Source of the DNA: Bacteroidales bacterium
GTDB lineage: Bacteria; Bacteroidota; Bacteroidia; Bacteroidales; F082
NCBI GenBank assembly: GCA_017651645.1
Contig: JAGCCO010000024.1
Location: forward strand, 1 to 64,000
DNA length: 64,000 bases
Reading direction: 5' to 3'
Position 1 is the stretch's first letter. The number at the start of each line of letters is the position of its first letter. A model generated the notes under the pieces. It saw nothing but the letters and a program-made list of their open reading frames with translations, did no database searches and had not been told where the DNA came from. Positions 7,858 through 16,829 of this stretch are shown piece by piece. The translations under genes and the position numbers were made by a program.

Positions 7858-8034
7858 ATGAAAAAAGTAACAACAATGGTTCTGATGCTCTGCCTCACCC
7901 TTAAATACAAATCTTTTCAATTCCCCCAACATATTCGAAATCTCCAGAAGCACACAATAAACAACACATTCGGAGATGCTGTCTTTGTTTTGATTAAAAA
8001 GGATCAGGATGTACCTATTTCAATAGATGAATAG
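7858..8034 (+). pseudogene. Possible degraded 5' end of a secreted-protein gene
   Basis: ATG 7858 gives MKKVTTMVLMLCLTL, which looks like the first half of a signal peptide, but then turns charged (KYKSFQFPQHIRN) without a cleavage site and stops after 58 residues. TACTTTCG at 7826-7833 could be a weakened promoter. A frameshifted remnant of a T9SS-type gene related to its neighbours is the simplest reading, but a chance ORF cannot be excluded. Confidence 0.3.
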
Positions 8035-8062
8035 GTGTTCTCTATGAACTCGAAATAAATAT

Positions 8063-8070
8063 TATTTTTG
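8063..8070 (+). promoter_or_regulatory. -7 box TATTTTTG
   Basis: TATTTTTG followed by CG ends 7 bases before ATG 8078. Confidence 0.55.
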
Positions 8071-8077
8071 CGGCAAA

Positions 8078-9400
8078 ATGAATACTAACCTTGAAAACAA
8101 TAGCAATATGAAAAACGTAATTATCACTATCATCATCACGCTCATGGCCGTCAGCATCGGCCATGCACAATACTCGGATGGCACGATAGCCCAACCCACT
8201 CACGTCGTCGCAAGGAGGATCAACTCCGAAGGAGAGGTCACTAAGGAGTTTATTTCAGACTTTCATTATTACGATGACGGAAAGCTGTCGCGCTACGAAA
8301 TCCCCGAGTATAACTTGACAGCCAACTACACCTATACCGACGATTACCTCGAACACGAACGCATCGCCCACAATGGAGGCCATCCAACATTCGAAGAAAA
8401 CAACCTCTACACTTATGAGAATGGACAAATCAAGACCATTAGCCACTTGGTGGATCAAATGGGCTTCAGCTCGTTTTGGGTATATAGCTATTATCCCGAT
8501 GGCCGGCTGGAAAGAAAGGACTTCAGGGAAGAAGACGAGAACGATTTCCACACGCATTGGCTGTACGAATATGAGAACGAAGGAAAGACCGTCGTAGAGT
8601 CGTATTGCACATCGTGGCCTTCGCAGGGAATGCTCCTGAGAAAGAAGACAACCAAACAGTATGACGACAATTTCGTCTTGTCTTCGACATATACGGAGAA
8701 CTACAGTGAATCAGGAGAATTGACTTCAGCCACACGGACTGACTATGGCTATTCAACCAGCGGACTGCTGGAAACGAAAACCACCCAGACGCTCATCGAA
8801 AACGAATGGTATAATTCTTCTATTACCAGCTATTCGTATGATGAGATCGGACAAATCACCGAACAGCTCGACTGCACATGGGACGCCGAAAACTCTGAAT
8901 GGAACCCCACGCACAAAATCGTTTTCGAAACCTCGGAACCGGAACAAACCTATACGGTTTCGTTTTATAAGAAAAGCGGTGGCGAATGGGTATGGGACGT
9001 CTTCAACAGGCATATCATATTATTCGGTTCCAACCTGAAAGCACAACAAAGTGCCTTGGGCTATTTTGTGTATGAGGACATGAACGGCTATGGAAACATC
9101 AACCAATTTGTGTTTACCATGGAGATGATGAATGAGCCGACCTATATGTCGGTTGAAGACCGCACGGACATGATCATTATTGTCTATCCCAACCCCGCCC
9201 AAGACCAGCTCCACCTACAATACTCCCCCGATGTAACGCCCGCAAAAATCGAGCTCTACGACCTGCAGGGCCGCCTTGTGTTCGCCCAAAGCAAAAGTTT
9301 GGAAAGCGTGGACCTGCAAGGCCTCACCGCAGGACAATACCTGATAAAGGTCACCTTGGAGAATGGAAAGGTGTATTCGGACAAGGTGGTGAAGGAATAG
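8078..9400 (+). CDS. Secreted T9SS protein with YD-like repeats
   Basis: 440 residues from 8078, but ATG 8108 (MKNVIITIIITLMAVSIGHAQ) gives the more usual signal peptide. The region from ~70 to 290 contains repeated tyrosine-rich units (Y-x-Y-x-D/N-G-x-I/L, for example 'YTYENGQIKTI', 'YSYYPDGRLERK', 'YSYDEIGQITE') like the YD repeats of RHS-type shells, here without a toxin domain. The last ~75 residues are a T9SS type A domain (YPNPAQDQLHLQY, ELYDLQGRLV, GLTAGQYLIKV, KVVKE). Residues of this tail and the DNA downstream are nearly the same as in the next gene. Predicted surface or secreted; ligand unknown. Confidence 0.85.
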   Translation: MNTNLENNSNMKNVIITIIITLMAVSIGHAQYSDGTIAQPTHVVARRINSEGEVTKEFISDFHYYDDGKLSRYEIPEYNLTANYTYTDDYLEHERIAHNGGHPTFEENNLYTYENGQIKTISHLVDQMGFSSFWVYSYYPDGRLERKDFREEDENDFHTHWLYEYENEGKTVVESYCTSWPSQGMLLRKKTTKQYDDNFVLSSTYTENYSESGELTSATRTDYGYSTSGLLETKTTQTLIENEWYNSSITSYSYDEIGQITEQLDCTWDAENSEWNPTHKIVFETSEPEQTYTVSFYKKSGGEWVWDVFNRHIILFGSNLKAQQSALGYFVYEDMNGYGNINQFVFTMEMMNEPTYMSVEDRTDMIIIVYPNPAQDQLHLQYSPDVTPAKIELYDLQGRLVFAQSKSLESVDLQGLTAGQYLIKVTLENGKVYSDKVVKE

Positions 9401-9460
9401 AGGCGTCTTGATAATAGCATTTGCCATGCAAAAATCACTATCTATTACAGCAAACATCAA
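9188..9460 (+). repeat. Direct repeat, copy 1: T9SS tail plus downstream noncoding DNA
   Basis: Matches 10793-11065. The coding part is roughly 75% alike, while the 3' end (GTGTATTCGGACAAGGTGGT onward) and the ~50 bases after the stop are nearly identical, including ATGCAAAAATCACTATCT. In this copy the -7 box reads TATCTATTAC and is degenerate. Confidence 0.8.
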
Positions 9461-9464
9461 AAAC

Positions 9465-11009
9465 ATGAAAAAACAATTCTTACTAATTATTCTGGCCATC
9501 ATGGCCATGACCACGATGGCCCAGAACAACAACATATACTCGTTTGTCTATCATGACAAGCCGGGGTATTCCATTGACCTCCACAATATCATGCAACAAC
9601 GAGATGGAGACTTCGTCATACACACTACAATTCTCGGGTATGATGGGAACCAAAACACCTTCCCTTTGGGCAACATGTTTTACAAAGTGTCTTCCACCAC
9701 ACACACCGTCACAGACTCACTGTTCGTTGCAGACACGGTTTGGCGCGAATTCCTTTTGGCACGCGACCCTTATGGCGAGGGCAATATCAGGGCAGCCTAC
9801 GAATATCACGAGGATTGCGACAGCACCTTCCTGCGCATCAGCCATTTCACCGACAACGACCTCAACACCAATCCCGAGGAGGACATTGTAACTCCCGTAT
9901 GCCAAGGTTCTGTAATGAGTGCTAATTACGCTGCCATGCTCGACTGTAGGGGCGACTTGATCATGAAATACTATAAGGAGTTGATCCCTTATGAAAGCTA
10001 TGACGAATACCTTGCACGGTTTGGCCCCGATGGTACGCTAAAGCATCAAGCTCTGTTAAACGAAAACGACTTGATGATAGGCCCCTTTCGGGTGTTCAAT
10101 GAGTCACCGTTACAATACTACCAATGGAAAGAAGCAGACAACATTGATTATCTGGCCATTGTCGTGATGGACTCACTTTTCCAAAAAAACACCACATTCC
10201 TCAACAAGATCTTGAGAGAGGAATTCATCGACATTTACCACAATGAGTATGAGTATCTCAATGTTTACAACAGATATGACGTCGAAGTGATTCCCATAGG
10301 TGGAAATGACGTACTGGTGGCCGCACCTTATGTACACGACACAAATTTTTATCCTATAACCGCCGAATATGGCGTTGCCGTGGCAAAGTTCGACTTGCGC
10401 ACCATGCAACCAAAAGACTATATTGTGTTCAATGACCATCATGGTTATTATAACCAAGAAAAATACATCGGACTCAAGATGATGGAGGACGGCACTGTAT
10501 ATTTTCTATATCAAAAGAAATCTCACGAGCCTGATGCCTACATCGTGAAAATGGACACTGACTTGAATGTGGAATGGAAACGGTACTGCAAAACGGGTGA
10601 CATCATTATAGAATCGGAATCTGGACACTCCACCATATACGATGACGGACAGGGGAATGAAAAAGGAATAGCTTGGTCTTGGTATGCCAGTAAGATGGGC
10701 AACGATAGGATAGGATTAATCCATTTTTTCCTCAACCACGATGGCACGGTGGGCACAAACGAGGCTGGGATAGAGGTGCGCCCTTACACCTATTACCCCA
10801 ACCCCGCCATAGACCAGCTTCATTTGGAATACTCACCTGACGTGAAGCCAGCGCAAATTGAGCTCTACGACCTGCAGGGTCGCCTGGTGCGCACGCAAAA
10901 CAAAGATTTGGAGAGCGTGGACCTGCAAGAATTCACTGCGGGACAGTATCTTATGAAGGTCACGATGAAGGACGGGAAGGTGTATTCGGACAAGGTGGTG
11001 AAGGAATAA
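9465..11009 (+). CDS. Secreted T9SS protein, partial paralogue of its upstream neighbour
   Basis: 514 residues from ATG 9465 (MKKQFLLIILAIMAMTTMAQ, a normal signal peptide); a longer reading from 9408 includes the promoter repeat. The body does not share the YD-like repeats of the gene before it and looks like a beta-propeller-like surface protein, with recurrent blocks such as 'DGTVYFLYQKK' and 'MDTDLNVEWKRYCKTGD'. The final ~75 residues are a T9SS type A domain (YPNPAIDQLHLEY, LYDLQGRLV, FTAGQYLMKV, SDKVVKE) almost the same as that of 8078-9400, so only the tail was duplicated or converted. Substrate or partner unknown. Confidence 0.85.
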   Translation: MKKQFLLIILAIMAMTTMAQNNNIYSFVYHDKPGYSIDLHNIMQQRDGDFVIHTTILGYDGNQNTFPLGNMFYKVSSTTHTVTDSLFVADTVWREFLLARDPYGEGNIRAAYEYHEDCDSTFLRISHFTDNDLNTNPEEDIVTPVCQGSVMSANYAAMLDCRGDLIMKYYKELIPYESYDEYLARFGPDGTLKHQALLNENDLMIGPFRVFNESPLQYYQWKEADNIDYLAIVVMDSLFQKNTTFLNKILREEFIDIYHNEYEYLNVYNRYDVEVIPIGGNDVLVAAPYVHDTNFYPITAEYGVAVAKFDLRTMQPKDYIVFNDHHGYYNQEKYIGLKMMEDGTVYFLYQKKSHEPDAYIVKMDTDLNVEWKRYCKTGDIIIESESGHSTIYDDGQGNEKGIAWSWYASKMGNDRIGLIHFFLNHDGTVGTNEAGIEVRPYTYYPNPAIDQLHLEYSPDVKPAQIELYDLQGRLVRTQNKDLESVDLQEFTAGQYLMKVTMKDGKVYSDKVVKE

Positions 11010-11065
11010 AGGTGTCTTGATATTAGCATTTGCAATGCAAAAATCACTATCTTTGCAGCAAATCT
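10793..11065 (+). repeat. Direct repeat, copy 2: T9SS tail plus downstream promoter
   Basis: Second copy of the module at 9188-9460. Here the noncoding part ends in an intact TATCTTTGCAG promoter that now serves the phosphoesterase at 11079. Confidence 0.8.
11048..11055 (+). promoter_or_regulatory. -7 box TATCTTTG
   Basis: Exact TAnnTTTG followed by CA, 23 bases before ATG 11079, and part of the direct repeat. Confidence 0.7.
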
Positions 11066-11078
11066 ATATCATTGACCT

Positions 11079-12539
11079 ATGAACAAGAAAAGACTATTGT
11101 TGCTGCTTGCCCTATTGGCGGTAGTGCTCTATCTCACCCTTCGCAACCAACCTGATAGCGCAACTAAACAGACTGATAATCAGGCTGCAGCGTTCGATGC
11201 CGAAATCGCTATCCTCTCGGTCAACGACATGCATGCCAACATCGACATGTTCCCCAAGTTCGCCACCATGGTCGACAGTCTGCGAGGCATCTATCCCGAC
11301 TTGCTGCTCTTCTCGGCAGGTGATAACCGCACGGGTAACCCCGTCAACGACCAGTATGAGCCCGTCAACTATCCCATGATCACGTTGATGAATGAGGTCG
11401 GCTTCGACATGAGCACCGTCGGCAACCACGAATGGGACGCCGATATCGTGAATCTGCAGAACGACATCAAAAGGGCCAAGTTCCCCTTCCTGTGCGCCAA
11501 TGTCTTCATTCCCCAAACGGTCGATCTCGACATCAAGCCTTTCGTGACGATGGAACGACAAGGCGTAAAGATGGCTGTGGTAGGCATGATTGAAATTCGT
11601 CACGACGGCATCCCAGGCACGCATCCCAACAACCTGACAAAGGTGAGTTTCAAACGTGCACACGATGTTCTGCCTGAATACAAATACCTTAGAGATCAGA
11701 ACGATGTGGTGATTTTGCTCTCGCACTGCGGTGCCGAGGACGACATGGAGCTGGCCCAAGCCACCCCATGGCTCGATGTTATCATCGGCGGCCACTCCCA
11801 TACTTTGATTGAGCATCCTATGGAAACCAACGGCGTGCTGGTCACCCAGTCGGGTTCACACCTGAAATATGCCACTTTGGTGAAAATCAAGGTGAAAGAC
11901 CATAAGGTGGTGGGCAAGGAGGCTGTTGTGTTGGAGGTCAACAAAGTGAGAAAGGAAAAGCCTGAAATCAGGAAGATGTTGAACGAATTCAACGACACAC
12001 CTGCCTTGAATGAGGCTATTGCAAAGGCTAAGACGGATTTTGAGAACCCCGAGGAGCTGGGCAGCATGGTTTGCGATGCTTTATGCGAGATCAGTGGCGC
12101 TGACTTCGCTTTCCAGAACACGGGCGGTATCCGCATCACCCATCTTAAGAAGGGACCTATCACCGTGAAGGATGTCTACCGTATCGACCCGTTCAACAAT
12201 GATGTCGTTGTGTATCAGATGACTGGAGCTCAGGTGAAGAGGTTTATCCTCGACACGTTCCGCAAAAACGGAGGCCATCCTTCATTTGTTTCGGGCATGA
12301 CTTACACCGTGAGCGATGACGGCAAGAATGTGTGGATCGACATGAAAAACGGCAACTTTTCGACGAATAAGATGTATAAATTGGCGATAAACAGTTATAT
12401 GGCATCCACGGTCAACATTGAGAGCGAGGATGAAGGCCGTAGCATGTTCATGACCTCTGAGGAGATGCTGATTGCCTTTTTGCGCAAACATAAAGAGGTT
12501 GATTATCAAGGTGTAGTCAGAGCAAAACAGGGATATTGA
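11079..12539 (+). CDS. 5'-nucleotidase/UshA-like metallophosphoesterase, membrane-anchored or periplasmic
   Basis: 486 residues. The N-terminus (MNKKRLLLLLALLAVVLYLTL) is a signal anchor or uncleaved signal. The metallophosphoesterase domain (~45-290) carries the dimetal motifs 'SVNDMHANID', 'SAGDNRTGN', 'GNHEWD', 'LLSHCG' and 'GGHSHT'. The second domain (~310-480) is 5_nucleotid_C with 'NTGGIR' and the substrate-stacking 'IDPFNNDV'. Together this is the full two-domain layout of periplasmic UshA/5'-nucleotidases, which remove phosphate from nucleotides or UDP-sugars. The first motif has DMHAN where the family usually has DFHG, with the metal ligands D and H kept. Substrate cannot be told from sequence. 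Confidence 0.88.
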   Translation: MNKKRLLLLLALLAVVLYLTLRNQPDSATKQTDNQAAAFDAEIAILSVNDMHANIDMFPKFATMVDSLRGIYPDLLLFSAGDNRTGNPVNDQYEPVNYPMITLMNEVGFDMSTVGNHEWDADIVNLQNDIKRAKFPFLCANVFIPQTVDLDIKPFVTMERQGVKMAVVGMIEIRHDGIPGTHPNNLTKVSFKRAHDVLPEYKYLRDQNDVVILLSHCGAEDDMELAQATPWLDVIIGGHSHTLIEHPMETNGVLVTQSGSHLKYATLVKIKVKDHKVVGKEAVVLEVNKVRKEKPEIRKMLNEFNDTPALNEAIAKAKTDFENPEELGSMVCDALCEISGADFAFQNTGGIRITHLKKGPITVKDVYRIDPFNNDVVVYQMTGAQVKRFILDTFRKNGGHPSFVSGMTYTVSDDGKNVWIDMKNGNFSTNKMYKLAINSYMASTVNIESEDEGRSMFMTSEEMLIAFLRKHKEVDYQGVVRAKQGY

Positions 12540-12605
12540 TTTTGAGAAATCTTGGATTCAACCCAGCTGAATAAAAATCTATTTGCAGGATAGAATGAGT
12601 TTTTG

Positions 12606-12613
12606 TAATTTTG
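12606..12613 (+). promoter_or_regulatory. -7 box TAATTTTG for galM
   Basis: TAATTTTG followed by CA, 35 bases before ATG 12649. Confidence 0.65.
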
Positions 12614-12648
12614 CAGCCCGAATTTTTGATGATTAGAAATCGAAAAAG

Positions 12649-13794
12649 ATGAAAAAAGCATTATCGATTTTTGCAATGGCTTTATTGTTAGTCAGTTGCG
12701 GACCTAAGAAGAAAGAAGTCAAGTTGATTCCTGCCGAAAACTTCAATACCGAGGTGGATGGCAAACACGTTTCCCTCTATACTTTACACAATGGTTTCCT
12801 CACGATGCAGGTTACCAATTTTGGCGGTCGCGTGGTGTCGCTTTGGATGCCCGACCGTAACGACAGCTATGAGGATATCGTCCTTGGCTACGACCATATC
12901 GACAAGTACTTGAACAACAACGGTGAGCGTTATCTCGGTGCCGTGGTGGGCCGTTGCGCCAACCGCATTTCCAATGGCACTTTTACCTTGAACGGTGTTG
13001 AATATCAACTGCCTAAGAACGATGGCGAGAACACTTTGCATGGTGGCCTCATCGGTGCCGACAAGCGCGTGTGGGATGTGGAATCGGTCAACGACAGCGT
13101 GATTAAGATGCACACTGTGTTTGTCGATGGCGAAGACGGCTTCCCTGGCAACCTCGATGTGACGATGAGTTACACCTTGACGCACGACAACCAGTTCCAG
13201 ATCCGTTATGCCGCCACTACCGACAGCGCGACCTTGTGCAACCTTTCACATCACTCCTTCTTCAACTTGAAGGGCGAGGGCAATGGTACCATCCTTGACC
13301 ACGAACTGCAAATTAATTCGCGTTATCTGACCACAGTTGACAATCATTTGATTCCTGACGGCAAGTTCTCGGGTGTGAAGAATACGCCTTTTGATTTCCG
13401 TGAGGCACACCGCATTGGTGAGAACATCGCTGCCGATGACGAACAGCTCAAAAACGCCAAGGGATACGACCACAACTGGATTATTGACAAGAACGACCCC
13501 AAGGCCTACACTTGGAATGCCACTTTGACAGAGCCGGTCAGCGGTCGTGAAGTGCAGGTGTGGAGCGACCAGGTAGGTTTGCAGTTCTATAGCGGCAACT
13601 TCTTCAACGGTAAAGGCACGGGCAAATGGGGCAAGGCCTTGAACTTCCGCGAAGGTCTGGCGCTGGAGACACAGTATTTCCCGGATGCCATCAACCACGA
13701 GAGTTTGACGCCCGTTCCAGTGCTGAATCCCGGCGAAGAGTATCATCAGCTCTGCATCTATAAGTTTGCGGTGCTGCCGAAGGAGAAGAAATAA
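12649..13794 (+). CDS. galM: Galactose mutarotase (aldose 1-epimerase), predicted lipoprotein
   Basis: 381 residues. It interconverts alpha- and beta-anomers of aldoses such as galactose. The family motifs are all visible: 'NTLHGG' (first catalytic His), 'LSHHSFFNL' (second His), 'GYDHNW' and 'LALETQYFPD' holding the catalytic Glu. The N-terminus MKKALSIFAMALLLVSC has a lipobox (Cys 17), so unlike cytosolic E. coli GalM this one is exported and anchored; periplasmic lipoprotein GalM is common in Bacteroidetes and fits sugar capture at the envelope. Followed by a strong terminator. Neighbours give no sugar-utilisation context. Confidence 0.95.
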   Translation: MKKALSIFAMALLLVSCGPKKKEVKLIPAENFNTEVDGKHVSLYTLHNGFLTMQVTNFGGRVVSLWMPDRNDSYEDIVLGYDHIDKYLNNNGERYLGAVVGRCANRISNGTFTLNGVEYQLPKNDGENTLHGGLIGADKRVWDVESVNDSVIKMHTVFVDGEDGFPGNLDVTMSYTLTHDNQFQIRYAATTDSATLCNLSHHSFFNLKGEGNGTILDHELQINSRYLTTVDNHLIPDGKFSGVKNTPFDFREAHRIGENIAADDEQLKNAKGYDHNWIIDKNDPKAYTWNATLTEPVSGREVQVWSDQVGLQFYSGNFFNGKGTGKWGKALNFREGLALETQYFPDAINHESLTPVPVLNPGEEYHQLCIYKFAVLPKEKK

Positions 13795-13814
13795 CCTTCA
13801 TTAGGAAAAAGTTG

Positions 13815-13846
13815 AAGCCTCGTGTCAGCGGATGCGAGGCTTTTTT
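13815..13846 (+). terminator. Rho-independent terminator after galM
   Basis: Perfect 8-bp stem AAGCCTCG / CGAGGCTT with 12-base loop, then six T. The ABC-F -7 box begins 2 bases after the T run. Confidence 0.9.
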
Positions 13847-13847
13847 C

Positions 13848-13855
13848 TATTTTTG
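13848..13855 (+). promoter_or_regulatory. -7 box TATTTTTG for the ABC-F gene
   Basis: Immediately downstream of the terminator; rules out a start at 13832, which lies inside the hairpin. Confidence 0.7.
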
Positions 13856-13876
13856 CGGTATCAAATGCTACGAGTG

Positions 13877-15637
13877 ATGAACTATCTTTCGGTCAACGCG
13901 ATATCCAAGTCGTACGGCATCAAGACGCTGTTCGAAGATGTCACCTTCGGCATCGAGAAGGGCGACAAGACCGCGCTGATTGCCACTAACGGCTCGGGCA
14001 AGTCCACGATGCTGAAGATCTTGGTGGGGCAGGAGTCGCCCGATTCGGGGACGATTACCTACGCCAACGACCTCAAAATCGGGTACTTGGAGCAATTGCC
14101 CGTGTATCAGGCAGGGACGCGCATCTCGGATTTGTTGGCCGACCTCAACGAAGAGCAACACCTCAAGGCGAGACAGTATCTGACGCGTTTTGCCATCACT
14201 AACTTGGAGCAGTCAGTCGATGAGCTCTCGGGCGGACAAGTGAAACGTCTGGCTTTGGCCTTGGTGCTGCTTCACGAGCCTGATTTCCTGATTCTTGACG
14301 AGCCTACCAACCACTTGGATGTAGAAATGGTGGAGTGGTTGGAGAAATTCCTCACCCAGTCGAGCATGACATTGCTCATGGTGACGCACGACCGCTATTT
14401 CCTTGATAGGGTGTGCAACAAGATCTTTGAACTCTACCAAGGCGTAATGTACACGCATAATGGCAACTTCGACTATTACGTCAGGAAAAGCCTCGAGCGT
14501 GAGGAGGTGAAACGCGCCACGGCGGAGCGCAACAGCCAACTGCTGAAATATGAGCTGGAATGGATGCGCAGCACGCCGCAGGCCCGCACGAGCAAGTCCA
14601 AGAGCCGCATTGACGCGTTTTATGACCTCAAGGAACGCGCGAAATATCAAGAACAGGACGAACGATTGGAGTTTGGCCTCCAGATGCAGCGTTTAGGCGG
14701 CAAGATATTGGAACTCAGCAATGTGTCGAAGTCGTTTGACGACCTCACGGTACTCAAAGACTTTGACTATGTCTTCAAGCGTGGCGAGCGCATCGGCCTG
14801 ATTGGCAAGAACGGGGTGGGGAAGTCCACATTTTTGAACCTTATAACAGGCTCCGTTTTGCCCGACCGAGGCCGAGTGAAGACTGGAGAAACCGTCACTT
14901 ACGGCTATTACCGTCAGGAAGGCATACAGTTCGACGAAAGCAAGACCGTGATCAGCACCGTGCGCGACATTGCCGAAGTGATGACCTACGGCAAGGACAA
15001 AGTGTACACCGCCGACCAGCTCTTGGCGCATTTCATGTTTCCTTATAAGATGCACCGTCAGCCCGTGGCTTTGCTCAGTGGTGGTGAGAAGCGGCGCTTG
15101 TACCTGCTGACTATTTTAGTGCAGAATCCCAACTTCCTCATCCTTGACGAGCCCACCAATGACTTGGACCTGTTGACTTTACAGAAGCTGGAGGATTTCC
15201 TGCAAGGCTATAAAGGCTGCCTCTTGGTGGTCTCGCACGACCGTTTCTTCATGGACCAGGTCGTCGACCAGCTTTTCGTCTTCCAAGGCGACGGCATGGT
15301 GAAAGGCTTCATGGGCAACTATAGCCAATACAAAGACTATCTGGATGCCAAACAGCGAGAAGAGCGTAAGGAGAAGTCGGCACAAAAGAAGGAAGAGCCT
15401 CGACCAGTGAAGCAGCGCGAGAAGGTGAAGCGTTCTTTCAAGGAACAGCGTGAATATGAGACACTTGCCCAGGAAATGGAAGCCCTTGAGGCAGAAAAAA
15501 CAACACTCACCGAGGCCTTAAACAACGAGACGGACTACCAGAAACTGCAAGAGATGGGCAACCGTCTGCAGGAAATCAAGGACTTGTTGGATGAGAAAGA
15601 ATTTAGGTGGCTTGAATTAGACGAAATTGGAGGATAA
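13877..15637 (+). CDS. ABC-F family ATPase (Uup-like)
   Basis: 586 residues from ATG 13877 (MNYLSVNAISKSYG); ATG 13865 is a second option. Two ABC ATPase domains without membrane segments: Walker A 'ATNGSGKST' and 'GKNGVGKST', signatures 'LSGGQVKR' and 'LSGGEKRR', Walker B 'FLILDEPTN' in both, joined by the ABC-F interdomain linker. The C-terminal ~75 residues (KRSFKEQREYETLAQEME...) form the coiled coil typical of Uup. ABC-F proteins act on the ribosome or, for Uup, also in DNA-junction metabolism; they are not transporters. The first Walker A begins A instead of the usual G. Confidence 0.92.
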   Translation: MNYLSVNAISKSYGIKTLFEDVTFGIEKGDKTALIATNGSGKSTMLKILVGQESPDSGTITYANDLKIGYLEQLPVYQAGTRISDLLADLNEEQHLKARQYLTRFAITNLEQSVDELSGGQVKRLALALVLLHEPDFLILDEPTNHLDVEMVEWLEKFLTQSSMTLLMVTHDRYFLDRVCNKIFELYQGVMYTHNGNFDYYVRKSLEREEVKRATAERNSQLLKYELEWMRSTPQARTSKSKSRIDAFYDLKERAKYQEQDERLEFGLQMQRLGGKILELSNVSKSFDDLTVLKDFDYVFKRGERIGLIGKNGVGKSTFLNLITGSVLPDRGRVKTGETVTYGYYRQEGIQFDESKTVISTVRDIAEVMTYGKDKVYTADQLLAHFMFPYKMHRQPVALLSGGEKRRLYLLTILVQNPNFLILDEPTNDLDLLTLQKLEDFLQGYKGCLLVVSHDRFFMDQVVDQLFVFQGDGMVKGFMGNYSQYKDYLDAKQREERKEKSAQKKEEPRPVKQREKVKRSFKEQREYETLAQEMEALEAEKTTLTEALNNETDYQKLQEMGNRLQEIKDLLDEKEFRWLELDEIGG

Positions 15638-15641
15638 TAAT

Positions 15642-16073
15642 ATGAAAGTCAGTAGGATAATAGTTGTAATAACACTTCTTTTAGGTATGTGTGCCTGTGT
15701 CCCCTCTGAGACGAATTATGAGCTTGCGCTGGTGTATCTTGACCGAACCGAGGGCGTTAACTTCTTTTCGCAGGGCGATGTGAACATCGTTGCGGACAGC
15801 GACTTCAACATGACGAACACGGGCTCCAGTCAAGTGGAGTTTTCCTTCGTGAAGGATTTGGTGTATCGCCTGAGCATGGTCAACAAGATTCCCAAGGACG
15901 GCTGGACCGACACCATCGAGCACATTGACCTTCAGGACGGCTATGTCGGTCGCCTGCTTTTGGACGACGGCACCTACGAGTACTGCCGTTTCTGTGTCTA
16001 TAATATCGACTACGACATGTACGCGAACCAGTATATTCTGTTCAAGTATCAGAGTGATTTTACGACGAAGTAA
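15642..16073 (+). CDS. Small lipoprotein of unknown function
   Basis: 143 residues from ATG 15642 (MKVSRIIVVITLLLGMCAC, lipobox Cys near residue 19). GGAGG in the last codons of the ABC-F gene sits just upstream and could act as a Shine-Dalgarno site, which is unusual in this window. The mature part is rich in D, Y and V and looks like an all-beta domain; I do not recognise a family. It follows the ABC-F gene by 4 bases, so they are co-transcribed, and it converges with the EEP gene. Confidence 0.7.
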   Translation: MKVSRIIVVITLLLGMCACVPSETNYELALVYLDRTEGVNFFSQGDVNIVADSDFNMTNTGSSQVEFSFVKDLVYRLSMVNKIPKDGWTDTIEHIDLQDGYVGRLLLDDGTYEYCRFCVYNIDYDMYANQYILFKYQSDFTTK

Positions 16074-16085
16074 AAGACTCTAAGT

Positions 16086-16829
16086 TCAATGTAATTCTAT
16101 ACGCACCAACACCGGCCGATGGTCAGAAACCTCAGGCTCATCAATCACAATTGATTCAAGCATCTCAACAGAATGGTCTTTGAATAAGGCAACATAATCA
16201 AGGCAATCCTGCGGTTCGTCGGCAGGGTAGGAGACATCGTTTCCTGAAAGGATGGTGAAATACTTCGTCATCTCTTGCAGCAGCTCTGAGTCAGGGGTGT
16301 CGTTCCAGTCACCGGCAAGGAGGAAAGGCTTTTGCCAACGTTGGGCTTCTTCAACAATGAGCGGAATGGATGCCAGTCGCGGCTCTTTTTCGAGGTCTAA
16401 GTGGGTGCTGGCCATCACGTATTCCTGTAACTCCACCACCAACAGCACACGAGGTTCGTCTCCAGGCAAGGGGATGCGCTTGGTGCTTAAAGGTGTTTCT
16501 CGAGTGAGGATGCCCACACCATACTTGCCTCCGTCGTAATCGATGGCGGCACCAAAGACGGGATGATACCCTGTGCGGCTGGCCAACTCACCCATTTGAT
16601 ATCGCTGCTCGCTTCTGCCCGTCATGCTGTCCAACTCCTGAAGCGCTACCACATCGGGCTGCTGCTGAACAATCACGGCAGCGGTGCGGTCATAGTCCAA
16701 GACCAAGTCCGTGCCCGCACAATGGCGCACATTATAGGTCATCACCTTCAGCGTGTCCTGTCCAAGGGAGGCCAGCGTGATGCCCCACAACATCAAAAAC
16801 AATACGATTCCCCGTTTCATGCGGCTCAT
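16086..16829 (-). CDS. Secreted endonuclease/exonuclease/phosphatase-family hydrolase
   Basis: 247 residues from ATG 16829, which overlaps the stop of the upstream PII-like gene (TGATG), suggesting coupling; ATG 16820 (MKRGIVLFLMLWGITLASLGQ) is the alternative and gives a clean signal peptide. EEP fold motifs: 'VMTYNVRH' with the Asn, 'ALQELD' with the metal Glu, 'STHLDLE', 'LAGDWNDTPDS' and C-terminal 'SDHRPVLV' with the catalytic His. It should cleave a phosphodiester or phosphomonoester (nucleic acid, sphingomyelin-like lipid or phosphoinositide) in the periplasm or outside. Last gene of the RND operon. Confidence 0.88.
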   Translation of the reverse strand: MSRMKRGIVLFLMLWGITLASLGQDTLKVMTYNVRHCAGTDLVLDYDRTAAVIVQQQPDVVALQELDSMTGRSEQRYQMGELASRTGYHPVFGAAIDYDGGKYGVGILTRETPLSTKRIPLPGDEPRVLLVVELQEYVMASTHLDLEKEPRLASIPLIVEEAQRWQKPFLLAGDWNDTPDSELLQEMTKYFTILSGNDVSYPADEPQDCLDYVALFKDHSVEMLESIVIDEPEVSDHRPVLVRIELH

